Below, piece after piece: positions 4,760 through 12,942 of a DNA stretch of 18,613 nt. Numbering within the stretch: the stretch's first letter is position 1; each line of letters starts with the position of its first letter. The DNA comes from an uncultured Alphaproteobacteria bacterium (GTDB taxonomy: Bacteria > Pseudomonadota > Alphaproteobacteria > Caulobacterales > Caulobacteraceae). The position numbers and the translations under genes were made by a program. The stretch is taken from positions 1 to 18,613 of the forward strand of contig CAIZKE010000121.1 of assembly GCA_903933475.1 (NCBI GenBank), given 5' to 3'. The notes under the pieces are model-generated. The model was given only the letters and a program-made list of their open reading frames with translations. It searched no databases and was not told the origin of the DNA.

Positions 4760-6840
4760 AACCGGAAGGTGGAGGCGATAGCGGGTGCGGCCCGCGCCGC
4801 CTGCTGCTGTCGGACGGCGCCCTGCGCCCGCGTGGTTTGAAGCACGTTCAGCAAGCGGGTGATCTCGTCCGGGTTCAGCGCCGTTTGACCAAGCAGGGCG
4901 TTGGCCGCTTCGTCGTTCAGGACGCCGGTCTGCTTCGGAAGCATCCTGCCCAAGCCACGCGCCACACGGCCCGGAACCGATTGCGGCGACGAGACACCGC
5001 CGACAAGTTCGTCGACAGCGGCGCTTGCCGCACTCTCCGGGTCGCTGAGGGCCTTTATGCCGGCTTGACGCCTAGCCGTGGCAGAGCCGCCCAAGATGGC
5101 GTTGTTACGCTCGGCTTCCCGGATGCGCTGTTCAGCGGACTTCACGAACGCGGCAAAGCTGGCATCGTCCGGGAAGGCCAAGGCGATGTTCTGTTGAAGG
5201 TTCTGGTCCCCCTTGGGGCCAAGCTCGCGCATCAGGGTAGTGTCGCCCCGCGAGCGGAACACCTTGTGCAACAGTTCCTCGGCCAGACCCTTCCGGTAGT
5301 GATCGAGGGCGGCGGGGTCCATCTTGCCCAGGGTGGCCCGCACCTTCTCCGGTCGGCCCTTTTCGCTCAGGTTCCGCACGGCGTCCCGGCCCAGTTCAAG
5401 CGCCCGGCTGTTGTCAGCGTCGGAGCCGTATTGCTTCAGCCAGGTGTCATAGTCGGCAATACCGCCCTGCTTCGGGTCGCGGGCGTTTGTGCGGATGGCG
5501 CGGCCCAGCTCGTTGAACGTCTTGGCGGCTTCATTGTCGCCAGACCTGAAGGCGCGGTCCCCGGCGTTCAGCAGCTTCTCGGAAATGTTCTGCGCGTCGC
5601 GGATCCGCAGGGAAACGGCGGCCGGATTGTCCAGCACCTGATCCAGCACTTGCAGCAGGTCGGCGGCTTGAGCGCGGACGGCGGGGTTCACGCTGGCCAT
5701 CATGTTCTCGGCTGAGTTGGTGAGGGCTTCGCGGGTGCGGTCGGCGCGAAGGGCCAGGACGGTGTCCTGATTGGGCGTGAACCGCTGATCGGCCAGATTG
5801 TCCATGCCCGCAGCGGCGTTGGTCCGCTTGGTGTCGAGCAGGTTCTTTTGGTAGTCGAAGAAGTCGCCCTTGGCCCCCAAGGACCGCCCGAGGTCATCCA
5901 CAACGGCTTGAGGGGCGGCGTCCTGGTTCGCCTGCGCTGCCTTCCTCAGGGCGGTTTGAGCGGTTCCTGGGTGAGCCGCCGCCGCTTCATAGAGCCCGAA
6001 CAGGTTGTCACCTGCCTGATAGAGTGGGCTCTGGCCGGGCTGGAATTGCACCCCGGCGCGCGCGTCGTTCTGGATCGCGGCTTCCAGTTGGGTCGCAACC
6101 TTCATTTCGGCGGGGTTGGCGCGGGTCAGGTCTTGCAGCTGGACGCCTTCACGTTGCGCGCGGCCGCCGAGCATGGCGTTGACGCCAGCCGTGGCGGCAT
6201 TGCGGACGTTCTGCGGAACCCGGTTCACCGCCGCTTGTGCGACTGGCTGCACGACTTTAGACGCGGCCCGGAAAACGGGAGGGACCGCACCGCCAAGAAC
6301 ACCGCCCAAGGCGGCACCGGGCAGGATGCCGTCAACGCCCTGATCGCCTGCACCAGCCAAGGCCCCAGCCGCCGCGCCGCCCGTACCGGCCCGCAGCATC
6401 TGCATACCCATACCAGCGCCCGCCTTGGCGACAGAGAGCGGCCCGAGAAGCTTGTTGACCGGCGACAGGATTGCGCCGGCCACCGTCCCCACGCCAGAGG
6501 CGACGGGGTTTTCTTGGGCATACCTCGCACTCGCTTCGCGCTCGGCCTGAAGCACCGCCGCCTTGGCCTGCTGCGGGGTGTAGGACTTCTTGCCGAACAG
6601 GGCGCCGCCGAGGGCGTTGTTCACCGCGGTCGTTCCTGCGGCCATGTTGGCGTCGATGTCGTCCGAGAAGTTGAAGCCGACGCCCTGGCTGATTGAGCGG
6701 ATGATGCCCGGCGTGGAGGCGGCGCGCTTGGTGGCGTCAATGCGCGCTTCTTCCTGCGGAGACAGAACGCGGGTCTGGCCGTTCTGATAGATCACCCGCC
6801 GCCCGTTGGCGTCGGTTCCCGTCTGTCCTTCTTTGGGCAT
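4756..6840 (-). CDS. large internal virion / DNA-ejection protein
   Basis: A 694-aa protein starting at the ATG at 6840 (MPKEGQTGTDANGRRVIYQNG). A longer reading from 6951 would overlap the preceding gene and begins with a low-quality Arg/Pro-rich segment. Residues about 112-190 are a Gly/Ala-rich, mildly hydrophobic, membrane-active-looking region (GGAAAGALAG, AALGGVLGGA). The remaining two thirds are helical, Ala-, Arg- and Asp-rich, without a recognised enzyme motif; no lytic transglycosylase signature is visible. This build and the position after other internal proteins and before the lysis genes fit the large ejection protein of short-tailed phages (in the sense of P22 gp16 or T7 gp16), which forms part of the DNA conduit. 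That role is inferred, not shown by homology I can quote. Confidence 0.7.
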   Translation of the reverse strand: MPKEGQTGTDANGRRVIYQNGQTRVLSPQEEARIDATKRAASTPGIIRSISQGVGFNFSDDIDANMAAGTTAVNNALGGALFGKKSYTPQQAKAAVLQAEREASARYAQENPVASGVGTVAGAILSPVNKLLGPLSVAKAGAGMGMQMLRAGTGGAAAGALAGAGDQGVDGILPGAALGGVLGGAVPPVFRAASKVVQPVAQAAVNRVPQNVRNAATAGVNAMLGGRAQREGVQLQDLTRANPAEMKVATQLEAAIQNDARAGVQFQPGQSPLYQAGDNLFGLYEAAAAHPGTAQTALRKAAQANQDAAPQAVVDDLGRSLGAKGDFFDYQKNLLDTKRTNAAAGMDNLADQRFTPNQDTVLALRADRTREALTNSAENMMASVNPAVRAQAADLLQVLDQVLDNPAAVSLRIRDAQNISEKLLNAGDRAFRSGDNEAAKTFNELGRAIRTNARDPKQGGIADYDTWLKQYGSDADNSRALELGRDAVRNLSEKGRPEKVRATLGKMDPAALDHYRKGLAEELLHKVFRSRGDTTLMRELGPKGDQNLQQNIALAFPDDASFAAFVKSAEQRIREAERNNAILGGSATARRQAGIKALSDPESAASAAVDELVGGVSSPQSVPGRVARGLGRMLPKQTGVLNDEAANALLGQTALNPDEITRLLNVLQTTRAQGAVRQQQAARAAPAIASTFRF

Positions 6841-6844
6841 GGTG

Positions 6845-7732
6845 CTAGTTGTCCCACTTGATGCCGTCGCCGGAATTGGCGCGAGGCGGGGGCGGCGTGT
6901 TCGGCGGGGCCTTCTTCGGGCTGGCCGAGTAGCTGGACCACCACTTCTCAAAGGCTACGTCTGCCCCGTCGAGGTTCTGGCGGCGCTGATACCAGCGGTC
7001 ATTCCAAGCCATCTTGGCGTCTTTGTAGACCTTCTGGGGGTCGTCGGCAGGCGTCGGCAGGATGGGGTTTCCGGCGTTGGCGTTGAGGTTCGTGCGGAGC
7101 GCGCCGTCCGGGCTGCGATAGATGGCCCCGCGCGGCGTGGTCTCCCGGCTCTGGCCGGCAGTCAGGTCCATCGGGTTCGTGCGGTCGAGGCCCGGCTGCC
7201 AGGTCTTCACCATGCCCTCGACGTTGGACAGGGTGCGGCCAAGGGCCTCGGGGTCCTGACCCACGGCCAGAGAGCCGAACGCGCCTTCAAGGCGCTGGCC
7301 TTCGGTCACGGAGTTGCCGAGGGAGGCCCCGCCGCCGGTCGGCGAGTTCTTTTGGAGGTTCTGGATCTGATTGATGAAGGTGGTGTTGCGAAGCGGCGTC
7401 AGCGATGCCGCCATCTGGCCACCCCACCCGGACGGGTTGCCTTCTTTGCTGCGGAACGCGCCTTCAAACCAGCTGGGCGTGATCTCCCCGGCATCGAGTG
7501 CTGCGGAGCGGTTGCTGTAGCCTTCGGGACGGCGAGCCAGCATCGATCGCGCATCGTTGACGCTCTGGAGGCCAATCCGCGCCGCGTCGAACTTGGCCTG
7601 TGCGGAGTTGTTGTCCGCCTTTTTGGCAAGGTAGGTCTCCGGCGAGACAAAGCCCTTGCCGTCCCAGACCCCGAGCGTCCCGCCGCCAAGGTCGTATTCG
7701 CCCCCGAGGACGTATTTTTGAGCGGATGCCAT
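6845..7732 (-). CDS. putative internal virion protein
   Basis: A 295-aa soluble protein (MASAQKYVLGGEYDLGGGTL...) with no membrane segment and no catalytic motif that I recognise. The middle is Asn/Gln/Gly-rich and helical, and the C-terminal tail is Pro-rich (about residues 270-287, PKKAPPNTPPPPRANSG). AGGAGG lies 7 nt before the ATG at 7732. It ends 4 nt before the large ejection-type protein. It stands between two other internal-type proteins, so I infer a virion component assembled inside the capsid or tail. It could instead be a scaffold or a tail accessory protein. Confidence 0.65.
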   Translation of the reverse strand: MASAQKYVLGGEYDLGGGTLGVWDGKGFVSPETYLAKKADNNSAQAKFDAARIGLQSVNDARSMLARRPEGYSNRSAALDAGEITPSWFEGAFRSKEGNPSGWGGQMAASLTPLRNTTFINQIQNLQKNSPTGGGASLGNSVTEGQRLEGAFGSLAVGQDPEALGRTLSNVEGMVKTWQPGLDRTNPMDLTAGQSRETTPRGAIYRSPDGALRTNLNANAGNPILPTPADDPQKVYKDAKMAWNDRWYQRRQNLDGADVAFEKWWSSYSASPKKAPPNTPPPPRANSGDGIKWDN

Positions 7733-7743
7733 AGGTGTGCCTC

Positions 7744-8433
7744 CTAGTAGACTTTGCCGGTCGGACGGGGCGTCATCGTGCCACCACCACCGCCACCACC
7801 GCCCCGAGGGGCCGGCGGCCTCGCGGCGCGGGTCAGGGCCGCCGATCCCTGCGCCCGACGCTGGTAGGCCTGCGCTTCAAGGGAGTTGGCCTGCTTCTGC
7901 GCCAAGGCTCCGGCGTAGGGGTCGGAATAGACCTCGTTCGCCTCGCCGGTCTCGGGATCTACAGCCACCACGCCAGAGCGGGTGTTAAAGTAGGACGGCT
8001 TCGGTCCCCGGCCCATTTCCTGAAGCGCCTTGATGTCCGCAGGGCTTCCACCCATGCCGAGGTAGTTGGCAAAGGCGGACTGGGTGTTCGGGTCGCCCAT
8101 GTCAAAGCCCTGCTGGAAGCGGGGGTCTTGGCGCTGCATGGGGGCCTGGTCGAACCGGGCGCCGGTCTCGTTCGCCCCGCCGATCAGCTCGTTGACGCCT
8201 GCCGTCTCCATGTCGGGGCCACGGTAGGAGCTGAGAAGGCCGGAAATGGCGTCCCGCTTCGCCTGCTCTTGCTGCTGCTGTTGCGCCCGCTTTTCGTCCT
8301 GCCTCCGGCTTTTCTGGACGAACCCGTAGGGGTCGCCCGGAACAAAGACGGACAGGGTGGACAGGAGGGCTTGCCCCGCGTCACTGCCAAAGAAGTTGCG
8401 AGCCGAATTGGCGGCTTTTCCAAGAATAGGCAT
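7744..8433 (-). CDS. putative internal/ejection virion protein, Gln-rich
   Basis: A 229-aa protein with an amphipathic N-terminus (MPILGKAANSARNFFGSDAGQALL), a Gln-run helix (about residues 48-60, DEKRAQQQQQEQAK), and a glycine run (eight or more Gly near residue 213) before a basic tail. Size and character resemble small ejection proteins such as P22 gp7 (also 229 aa); the equal length is suggestive only. AAGGGA upstream of the ATG is a plausible ribosome site. It is flanked 15 nt upstream by the repeat protein and 11 nt downstream by the 295-aa protein. Confidence 0.65.
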   Translation of the reverse strand: MPILGKAANSARNFFGSDAGQALLSTLSVFVPGDPYGFVQKSRRQDEKRAQQQQQEQAKRDAISGLLSSYRGPDMETAGVNELIGGANETGARFDQAPMQRQDPRFQQGFDMGDPNTQSAFANYLGMGGSPADIKALQEMGRGPKPSYFNTRSGVVAVDPETGEANEVYSDPYAGALAQKQANSLEAQAYQRRAQGSAALTRAARPPAPRGGGGGGGGTMTPRPTGKVY

Positions 8434-8448
8434 CTGCTGATCTTTCCC

Positions 8449-10071
8449 TTAACCGCGCGCGCCCATGACGTTTGCGCCCGCGTTGATGAGGTTGGTGGCG
8501 GTCCCCCAGGGGTCATACGTCTTCGACGTTCCCGAACTGCTCCCCGTCGTGGTCGAGCCGCTGAGAAGGTTCAGGGGCAGGCCGCCATACATCTTGGCGA
8601 TGCGCTCCAGCACGTCCAGCGGGGCGCTCTTCAGGAACTGCTCGACCTGGCGCTGGTCGCCGCCGAGGGCGTTCTGAAGGGCGATGTTGGCCCGGTTGTC
8701 CGCGCCCATCGTGGAGCCGAGGCTGGCGAGGGAGTTGCCTGCGGTGAGCCTCCGGTCGAGGGCCGCGTCTGCCGCCCCGGCGTTGTAGCGGCCCGCCGTG
8801 TTCTTGGCGTCGGCACCGAACCGCGAGGCATCGTTGCGGGCCGCAGCATTGGCGAGGGTCGCCCGGTTCCCGGCATCGGCACCGAACCGCAAGGCCGTGT
8901 TGCGGGCGTCGGCGTTTGAAGCCGCCGAGGTGTTGCGGGCATCCGCTCCGAAGCGCGAGGCCGTGTTGCGGGCGTCGGCGTTGGCCAGATCGGCCCGGTT
9001 CGACGCATCCGCCCCAAAGCGCGAGGCATCGTTGCGGGCTGCGGCATTGGCGGCCGCCGAAGTGTTGCGGGCGCCCGCCCCAAACTCCAAAGCCCGGTTC
9101 TTGGCGTCCATGTTCGCGATGCCGAAGCGGTTGGTCTCGCCGGTGTTGAACCGGGCCGCGTCATTCGCAGCAAGTGCATCGGCCAGGCTGAAGCGGTTGG
9201 TCTCGCCCGCGTTGAACTGGTTGGCCTGGTTCGCCGCGTCGGCGTTCGACATGCTGACCCGGGTGTTGGCGTCGGCGTTGAACCGCGAGGCGTCGTTGCG
9301 GAAGCCCGCGTCCTGAGCCGACAGGCCCGCGCCTCGGGTGAAGCCCTGGTCCCGCAGGTTGGCCGACAGGGAGCCGCGACCGCGGGCAAGTTCGCCCTCC
9401 GTCATGGACCGGCCAATGGCCGCACCCGAGCCGCCGAAGGCCCCGCTGCGGGCCTCGTCGAGGGCCTGAGACGCCCGGGTCTGGCCGGCGCCGTAGTCGT
9501 AGTCCTGAAGCGCCGCGTCGACCACTTGGCCGGTGTAGGGGCTCATATACTTGTCCAGCCCATCGAGCAGGGAGGACGCGCTGTAGGTCGAGGCCGTGGC
9601 GTTGGTGGCGTCGTAGCCCTTCGCCGCCCGGGCCATGATGGCGTCGTAGTTTGCCGCCGATCCCGTGGTCGCGTCGTAGCCCTCGCCGGTGTAGTCCTGC
9701 GCGTCGTAGCCCCGCGAGGTGGCATTGGTCGCGTCGTAGCCCTGCCCGGTCCAGTCCGTGGCGTCGTAGCCCTGCGAGGTCGCATCCGTGGCATCATACC
9801 CGGTGCTGTCGTAGGTGTTCGCCCCGGCGCCGGCCACATCGTTGAAGATGTTGCGCGCCGTGCCAAAGTCTTCGGACGGCTTCAGGTTGCCAGCGGCCTC
9901 CCAGGACTTCATCTGGAGCGGCGAGGCCCCGGCCACGAAGTCAAGGGGATTGCGCCCGAGGATGGTCGAAAGACTGCCGCCGACATCCTCCAGGCCCTTC
10001 GACACCCACGTGGGATTGTTGGGCGTCGTGGTCTGGGTGGACTGGCTCTTGGTCTTGGTCTTCTTGCTCAT
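8449..10071 (-). CDS. repeat-built virion protein with 10-aa and 22-aa arrays
   Basis: A 540-aa protein in the internal/ejection block. Residues 87-163 are a decapeptide array (GYDATDATSQ, GYDATDWTGQ, GYDATNATSR and variants). Residues 263-438 are eight consecutive 22-residue units, of which RFGADASNRADLANADARNT is typical. Each unit is two 11-residue hendecads, a period expected for long amphipathic helices or slightly right-handed coiled coils. Between them is a Gly/Ala-rich linker, and the C-terminus (about 455-540) is ordinary sequence ending in a Ser/Thr/Gly-rich tail. It overlaps the GNAT-like gene by 4 nt. I infer a structural virion protein, perhaps a long helical part of the ejection conduit or a tail needle/fibre rod. 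No enzyme motif is seen. Confidence 0.75.
   Translation of the reverse strand: MSKKTKTKSQSTQTTTPNNPTWVSKGLEDVGGSLSTILGRNPLDFVAGASPLQMKSWEAAGNLKPSEDFGTARNIFNDVAGAGANTYDSTGYDATDATSQGYDATDWTGQGYDATNATSRGYDAQDYTGEGYDATTGSAANYDAIMARAAKGYDATNATASTYSASSLLDGLDKYMSPYTGQVVDAALQDYDYGAGQTRASQALDEARSGAFGGSGAAIGRSMTEGELARGRGSLSANLRDQGFTRGAGLSAQDAGFRNDASRFNADANTRVSMSNADAANQANQFNAGETNRFSLADALAANDAARFNTGETNRFGIANMDAKNRALEFGAGARNTSAAANAAARNDASRFGADASNRADLANADARNTASRFGADARNTSAASNADARNTALRFGADAGNRATLANAAARNDASRFGADAKNTAGRYNAGAADAALDRRLTAGNSLASLGSTMGADNRANIALQNALGGDQRQVEQFLKSAPLDVLERIAKMYGGLPLNLLSGSTTTGSSSGTSKTYDPWGTATNLINAGANVMGARG
8758..9285 (-). repeat. eight 66-nt in-frame repeats (22-aa units)
   Basis: Eight head-to-tail units, each starting at an RF/QF/EF dipeptide (RFNADAN, QFNAGET, RFNTGET, EFGAGAR, RFGADAS, RFGADAR, RFGADAG, RFGADAK), span exactly 528 nt with no length variation. 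The last four units are the most alike, suggesting recent amplification at that end. Confidence 0.85.
9583..9813 (-). repeat. 30-nt in-frame repeats (GYDAT decapeptides)
   Basis: About seven units of 10 to 11 residues, most beginning GYDAT. The reverse complement shows the recurring GCGTCGTAGCC on the + strand. It lies within the N-terminal third of the 540-aa virion protein. Confidence 0.83.
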
Positions 10072-10412
10072 GTCAGCGCCTTCCAGAGTTCCCCGTTACG
10101 GGGCTCAAAACCGTGTTCACGCAGCCGCCGTTTCCAGCCCTTGCGTCCGTTGATCGTGGCCCACTGAGCGCCCTGCGCCCGCGCCCAGGCCGCCATGCCG
10201 GGCAGCATTGCGAGCATCTCCGCGCCGTCGCCCCCGCCCAGCCAGTAGTGCATCCGTGCCGGGTCGGTGATGAGGCTGGTGACGATCGCGCACCGCTCCC
10301 CCGGCCAGAGCGTTGCCCGCCCGGCCAGCAGTTCGGCCACCACTTCCGCTTCCGTTGCGTCCACCATCGCCGGCAACAGCCAGCGCCGGACGCGCACCCA
10401 TTCTGAGATCAT
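10068..10412 (-). CDS. small GNAT-like phage protein
   Basis: A 114-aa protein (MISEWVRVRRWLLPAMVDAT...). The C-terminal half has the pattern expected of a GNAT-type fold: a helix with AAWARAQGAQW, a strand (ATING), then GRKGWKRRLREHGFEPRNGEL, where the basic loop and the G-F-E strand correspond to the acceptor end of acetyltransferases. It overlaps its neighbours on both sides by 4 nt (ATGA). A small GNAT-like protein between nozzle and ejection genes recalls T7 gp13, an internal virion or assembly protein, so a structural or assembly role may be likelier than real acetyl transfer. The fold call is from pattern only. Confidence 0.68.
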   Translation of the reverse strand: MISEWVRVRRWLLPAMVDATEAEVVAELLAGRATLWPGERCAIVTSLITDPARMHYWLGGGDGAEMLAMLPGMAAWARAQGAQWATINGRKGWKRRLREHGFEPRNGELWKALT

Positions 10413-12208
10413 CGGCCCCCAGCCGGCGCGATGTCGATGGTCGGGTTGCCCAGCCGGGCGAAGGTGGGCGAGGCCGAGCCGCTGAACCGCAGCTTGGCCA
10501 GGCGTCCCGAGGCGCGAATGTCGCTCTTGGACTGGCCCGGCGTCATGGTCTGGCCCGAGGTCGTGGTCTCCGTCGCCTGCGGATAGAAGCGGGTTGTCAC
10601 GCTCACCTCAATCGCCCCCACCTGATCCTGAAAGTCAGGCCACAGGGTCCGCACCTGCATGGTCCGGTCGGGGTCGAGGAAGTTGTCTGCCGTCTCGATG
10701 TACCAGGAGATCACCCCACCGTTCGCCGTCTGGCCCTTCTCATGCCAGTAGAGGCCTCCCGAGGGGTCCGCAGCGACGGGGAAGGCGTTGGGGCTTGGCG
10801 GGGCATCGGTGTAGGCCGTGCGGGCCATGATGCCGCCATACCAGGCGTTCTCGGGGCTGTTGATCAGCGTGGGAACGTGAGCCCCAAGGTAGCGCGAGTT
10901 CTCCACCCCGTCGCGAGCATCGGGATAGTCAATCCGCACCTCGTCGAAGAAGGCCGTGGAGCCCACCGTGATCTTGTCGGTCTGCGCGGGCGCCATGTTG
11001 TCGGCAAAGGCGTCCTGTATCGGGCAGGGGATGAGCTGCGGCTCAGAGCCGAGGCTGTAGCCGTAGAACTGAAGGTTCGGGCCTACCCAGAACGCCCTCT
11101 GTCCCACCACGGTGAAGGCATTGGGGCCGATGCACCCGCAATCCTCGCCCACCTGATCGAAGCGCCAGGGCTGGACCAGAGAGCCCACGAAGGTGCCGAG
11201 GAACAGGCCCCCGGTCGTCCAGACCAACAGGTTCTCACCCACCACGGCGCCGCAGACGATCCGCCCACCCCCCGGCAGGCGATACTCCCGCGCCGTGGTC
11301 GATGCCGCCGTGTTCCACTCCGTGTTGTCGCCGACCGAGGAGTGCCGGATGATCAGCGGGTCAAAGGCGTAGGGGCTGGCTTCGGCGTTGCAGCCGAGGG
11401 CGAAGACCTGACGGGTCGGGCTTACCAGCGAGTACGTCACCTGCACCGGGGCATTGGCCACCACCACCGCCCGGGATCCAGTGTTGTTCGTCCAGGCGTA
11501 GATCGCCCCATTCCGGGGGTTGGCGATCAGGTTCTGCCCCCATGCGCTCATGGACCACGTGCGGGGGAAATAATCGACCGTGGAGGGGCTCGAGTAGGTC
11601 CCGGTGGACCAAGTACCAGTGCCGTAGCCAGCGCCGCCAGTGCCGTCCACATTGCCCGCAGGCAGGGCCACCTGAGGCGTGATGATGACGCCGGTCCCGC
11701 CGCCCGTCGCCGGCGAGGTCGCGTTGGAGGTGAAGGTGTAAGTGTAGCTGTCCACCCCGAGAACGGTGATGGCGAAGGTGCCGTTGGGGGTAATGCCTCC
11801 GACCGCGGCTGATCCCGCGATGATGACCGAGTTGCCCGATGTCAAACCGTGGGCGACATGGGCCACCGTCACCACCGCAGAGCCATTCGTCACGGTCAGG
11901 GGGTTGGAGGCCAGCAGCGTCGGAGGGCCGAAGGGCGTGATGTCGTAGACCGCACCGCCCTGATAGACCTGAAGCGCCGAGTGCGAGCCGGAGGCGATGT
12001 TGAGAACCGCCGCATTGTCCGTCCAGCCGAACAGCTTGCGGCAGATGCCGGTGAGCGCCGTGGTCGTGATGGCTTCCCAGCCCCCCAGGACCTGCGCCCG
12101 GCCCCGCCAGAACCGCACGTTCGAGCCATCGGCATAGCGTCCCGAGGCGGCAAAGGTCGTGTCGTCGTTGTTCAGGCCGGGAGGCAGTTCAAGGACGACG
12201 CGGGGCAT
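10409..12208 (-). CDS. tail nozzle / tubular protein B-like, with inserted FCCH-like module
   Basis: A 599-aa, Gly/Thr/beta-rich protein. The opening (LPPGLNNDDTTFAASGRYADGSNVRFWRGR) and the repeated Trp/Gly strands (AVVGENLLVWTTGGLFLG, VVGQRAFWVGPNLQFYGY) match the beta-propeller-type tail-hub proteins of short-tailed phages (T7 gp12 / P22 gp10 role), through which DNA exits. An 85-residue insert at about 102-186 (SNPLTVTNGSAVVTVAHVAHG...) is the FCCH-like module also found in the 221-aa protein. GGAG lies 8 nt before the ATG at 12208. The gene abuts the small protein upstream (3 nt gap) and overlaps the GNAT-like gene by 4 nt. Confident as a tail protein, less so for the exact position in the tail. 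Confidence 0.8.
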   Translation of the reverse strand: MPRVVLELPPGLNNDDTTFAASGRYADGSNVRFWRGRAQVLGGWEAITTTALTGICRKLFGWTDNAAVLNIASGSHSALQVYQGGAVYDITPFGPPTLLASNPLTVTNGSAVVTVAHVAHGLTSGNSVIIAGSAAVGGITPNGTFAITVLGVDSYTYTFTSNATSPATGGGTGVIITPQVALPAGNVDGTGGAGYGTGTWSTGTYSSPSTVDYFPRTWSMSAWGQNLIANPRNGAIYAWTNNTGSRAVVVANAPVQVTYSLVSPTRQVFALGCNAEASPYAFDPLIIRHSSVGDNTEWNTAASTTAREYRLPGGGRIVCGAVVGENLLVWTTGGLFLGTFVGSLVQPWRFDQVGEDCGCIGPNAFTVVGQRAFWVGPNLQFYGYSLGSEPQLIPCPIQDAFADNMAPAQTDKITVGSTAFFDEVRIDYPDARDGVENSRYLGAHVPTLINSPENAWYGGIMARTAYTDAPPSPNAFPVAADPSGGLYWHEKGQTANGGVISWYIETADNFLDPDRTMQVRTLWPDFQDQVGAIEVSVTTRFYPQATETTTSGQTMTPGQSKSDIRASGRLAKLRFSGSASPTFARLGNPTIDIAPAGGR

Positions 12209-12211
12209 GGA

Positions 12212-12511
12212 TCAGCTCCAGTCGGAACGGGGCGGATAGGACGGGCGGTCGTATTGGCCGGGGCGCTTACCCTCGTCCTTCTCGATGGCCTTCTCGCAGT
12301 GGTGCGGGTCGAGCCAGTCAAGGATGCGGCAGAGGACGCAGGCGAACGCCTTGCCCCGCCTCCGGTCCTTGGCGATGCGGGAGGAGATGGTCTCATCCTC
12401 ATGTCCGCCGAAGACCACGTTCAGGAGTTGATCCGCCGCCACGAACAGCCGGCGGAAATAGGACAGGATCGGCTTGCCGGGGACAGTTGCGTCTTCCTGC
12501 GGCAGGTCCAT
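12212..12511 (-). CDS. conserved small phage protein (LDWLDPxHC type)
   Basis: A 99-aa protein with a helix near the start (ILSYFRRLFVAADQLLNVVFGG), then HEDETISSRIAKDRRRG and FACVLCRILDWLDPHHCEKAIEKDEG. The combination of a LNVxxGG segment, an ETxSSR segment and a D/W-rich HC motif near the C-terminus recurs in short phage proteins; in databases some relatives carry an unsupported 'pseudouridine synthase' label. No such active site is visible here. It lies between the tail chaperone candidate (1-nt overlap, TGATG) and the nozzle gene. Function unknown; a virion accessory role is possible from position. Confidence 0.7.
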   Translation of the reverse strand: MDLPQEDATVPGKPILSYFRRLFVAADQLLNVVFGGHEDETISSRIAKDRRRGKAFACVLCRILDWLDPHHCEKAIEKDEGKRPGQYDRPSYPPRSDWS

Positions 12512-12942
12512 CAGGGTGCCTCACCCGCGAGGATCTGCGCCGCACGTCCGGGGCCGAGCAGGCCGGAGGCTTCCAGTGCCGGGATGCCCGCCTGAATGTC
12601 CGGGTCTGACAGCCGCACCACCTCGGCCTGGTCCAGCTTGTACTGGTAGACCGCCACCGCCGCGCTCACCTTCGCGGCCTGAAGCAGCCCGCCAAGTTCC
12701 TCGTTGGTGAACAGCCGGAGGAAGTCGATCTTGTTGACTTGATCAACCGGGGGAGGCGGAGCCGGGGGCGGCGTGAACGGGAAGAAGCCCTGCCCCGCAT
12801 AGCCGAGTTGCTCCGCTGCGTCGGGGACAGCCGCCGACAGGTCGGCAAGGCAGGCGTCCGACAGGCCCACCAGTTCGGCAGGCAGCGGGGCCGGGTCGCC
12901 CATCAGGGTCGAGGGGAGGGTCTTGCGTTGGTATAGGGTCAT
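12511..12942 (-). CDS. tail fibre assembly-like protein (chaperone candidate)
   Basis: A 143-aa protein. The N-terminal half ends in a Pro-rich linker (FTPPPAPPPP, about residues 55-65), followed by a helical C-terminus (VNKIDFLRLFTNEELGGLLQAAKVSAAVAVYQYKLDQAEVVRLSDPDIQAG). This helical 'DFxRLFT-EE...A...V...Y...L' ending is typical of small phage proteins encoded just after a fibre or adhesin gene. It overlaps that gene (the glycine-rich adhesin) by 4 nt, which supports a dedicated chaperone or adapter role. This is inferred; a structural role is the alternative. Confidence 0.65.
   Translation of the reverse strand: MTLYQRKTLPSTLMGDPAPLPAELVGLSDACLADLSAAVPDAAEQLGYAGQGFFPFTPPPAPPPPVDQVNKIDFLRLFTNEELGGLLQAAKVSAAVAVYQYKLDQAEVVRLSDPDIQAGIPALEASGLLGPGRAAQILAGEAP

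Noticed and set aside
4741..5715. A 324-codon + strand frame opposite the large ejection-type gene
   Set aside because: Antisense frame of high-GC DNA with no motif; it would overlap the 65-aa + strand gene and its composition is Gly/Arg/Val-rich and uninformative.
9583..9813. CRISPR-like array suggested by regular 30-nt repeats with GCGTCGTAGCC
   Set aside because: The repeats are in frame, encode GYDAT decapeptides in one long ORF, and have no unique spacers; they are protein repeats.
10313..11812. A 499-codon + strand open frame opposite the nozzle-like gene
   Set aside because: It is Arg/His/Pro/Gly-rich with no recognisable domain, no good ribosome site, and lies wholly antisense to a gene with clear phage-protein features. 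Long antisense frames are expected in high-GC coding DNA.
12212..12511. Pseudouridine synthase as product of the 99-aa gene
   Set aside because: That label circulates on related short phage proteins, but the protein is far too short and has no visible synthase motif.
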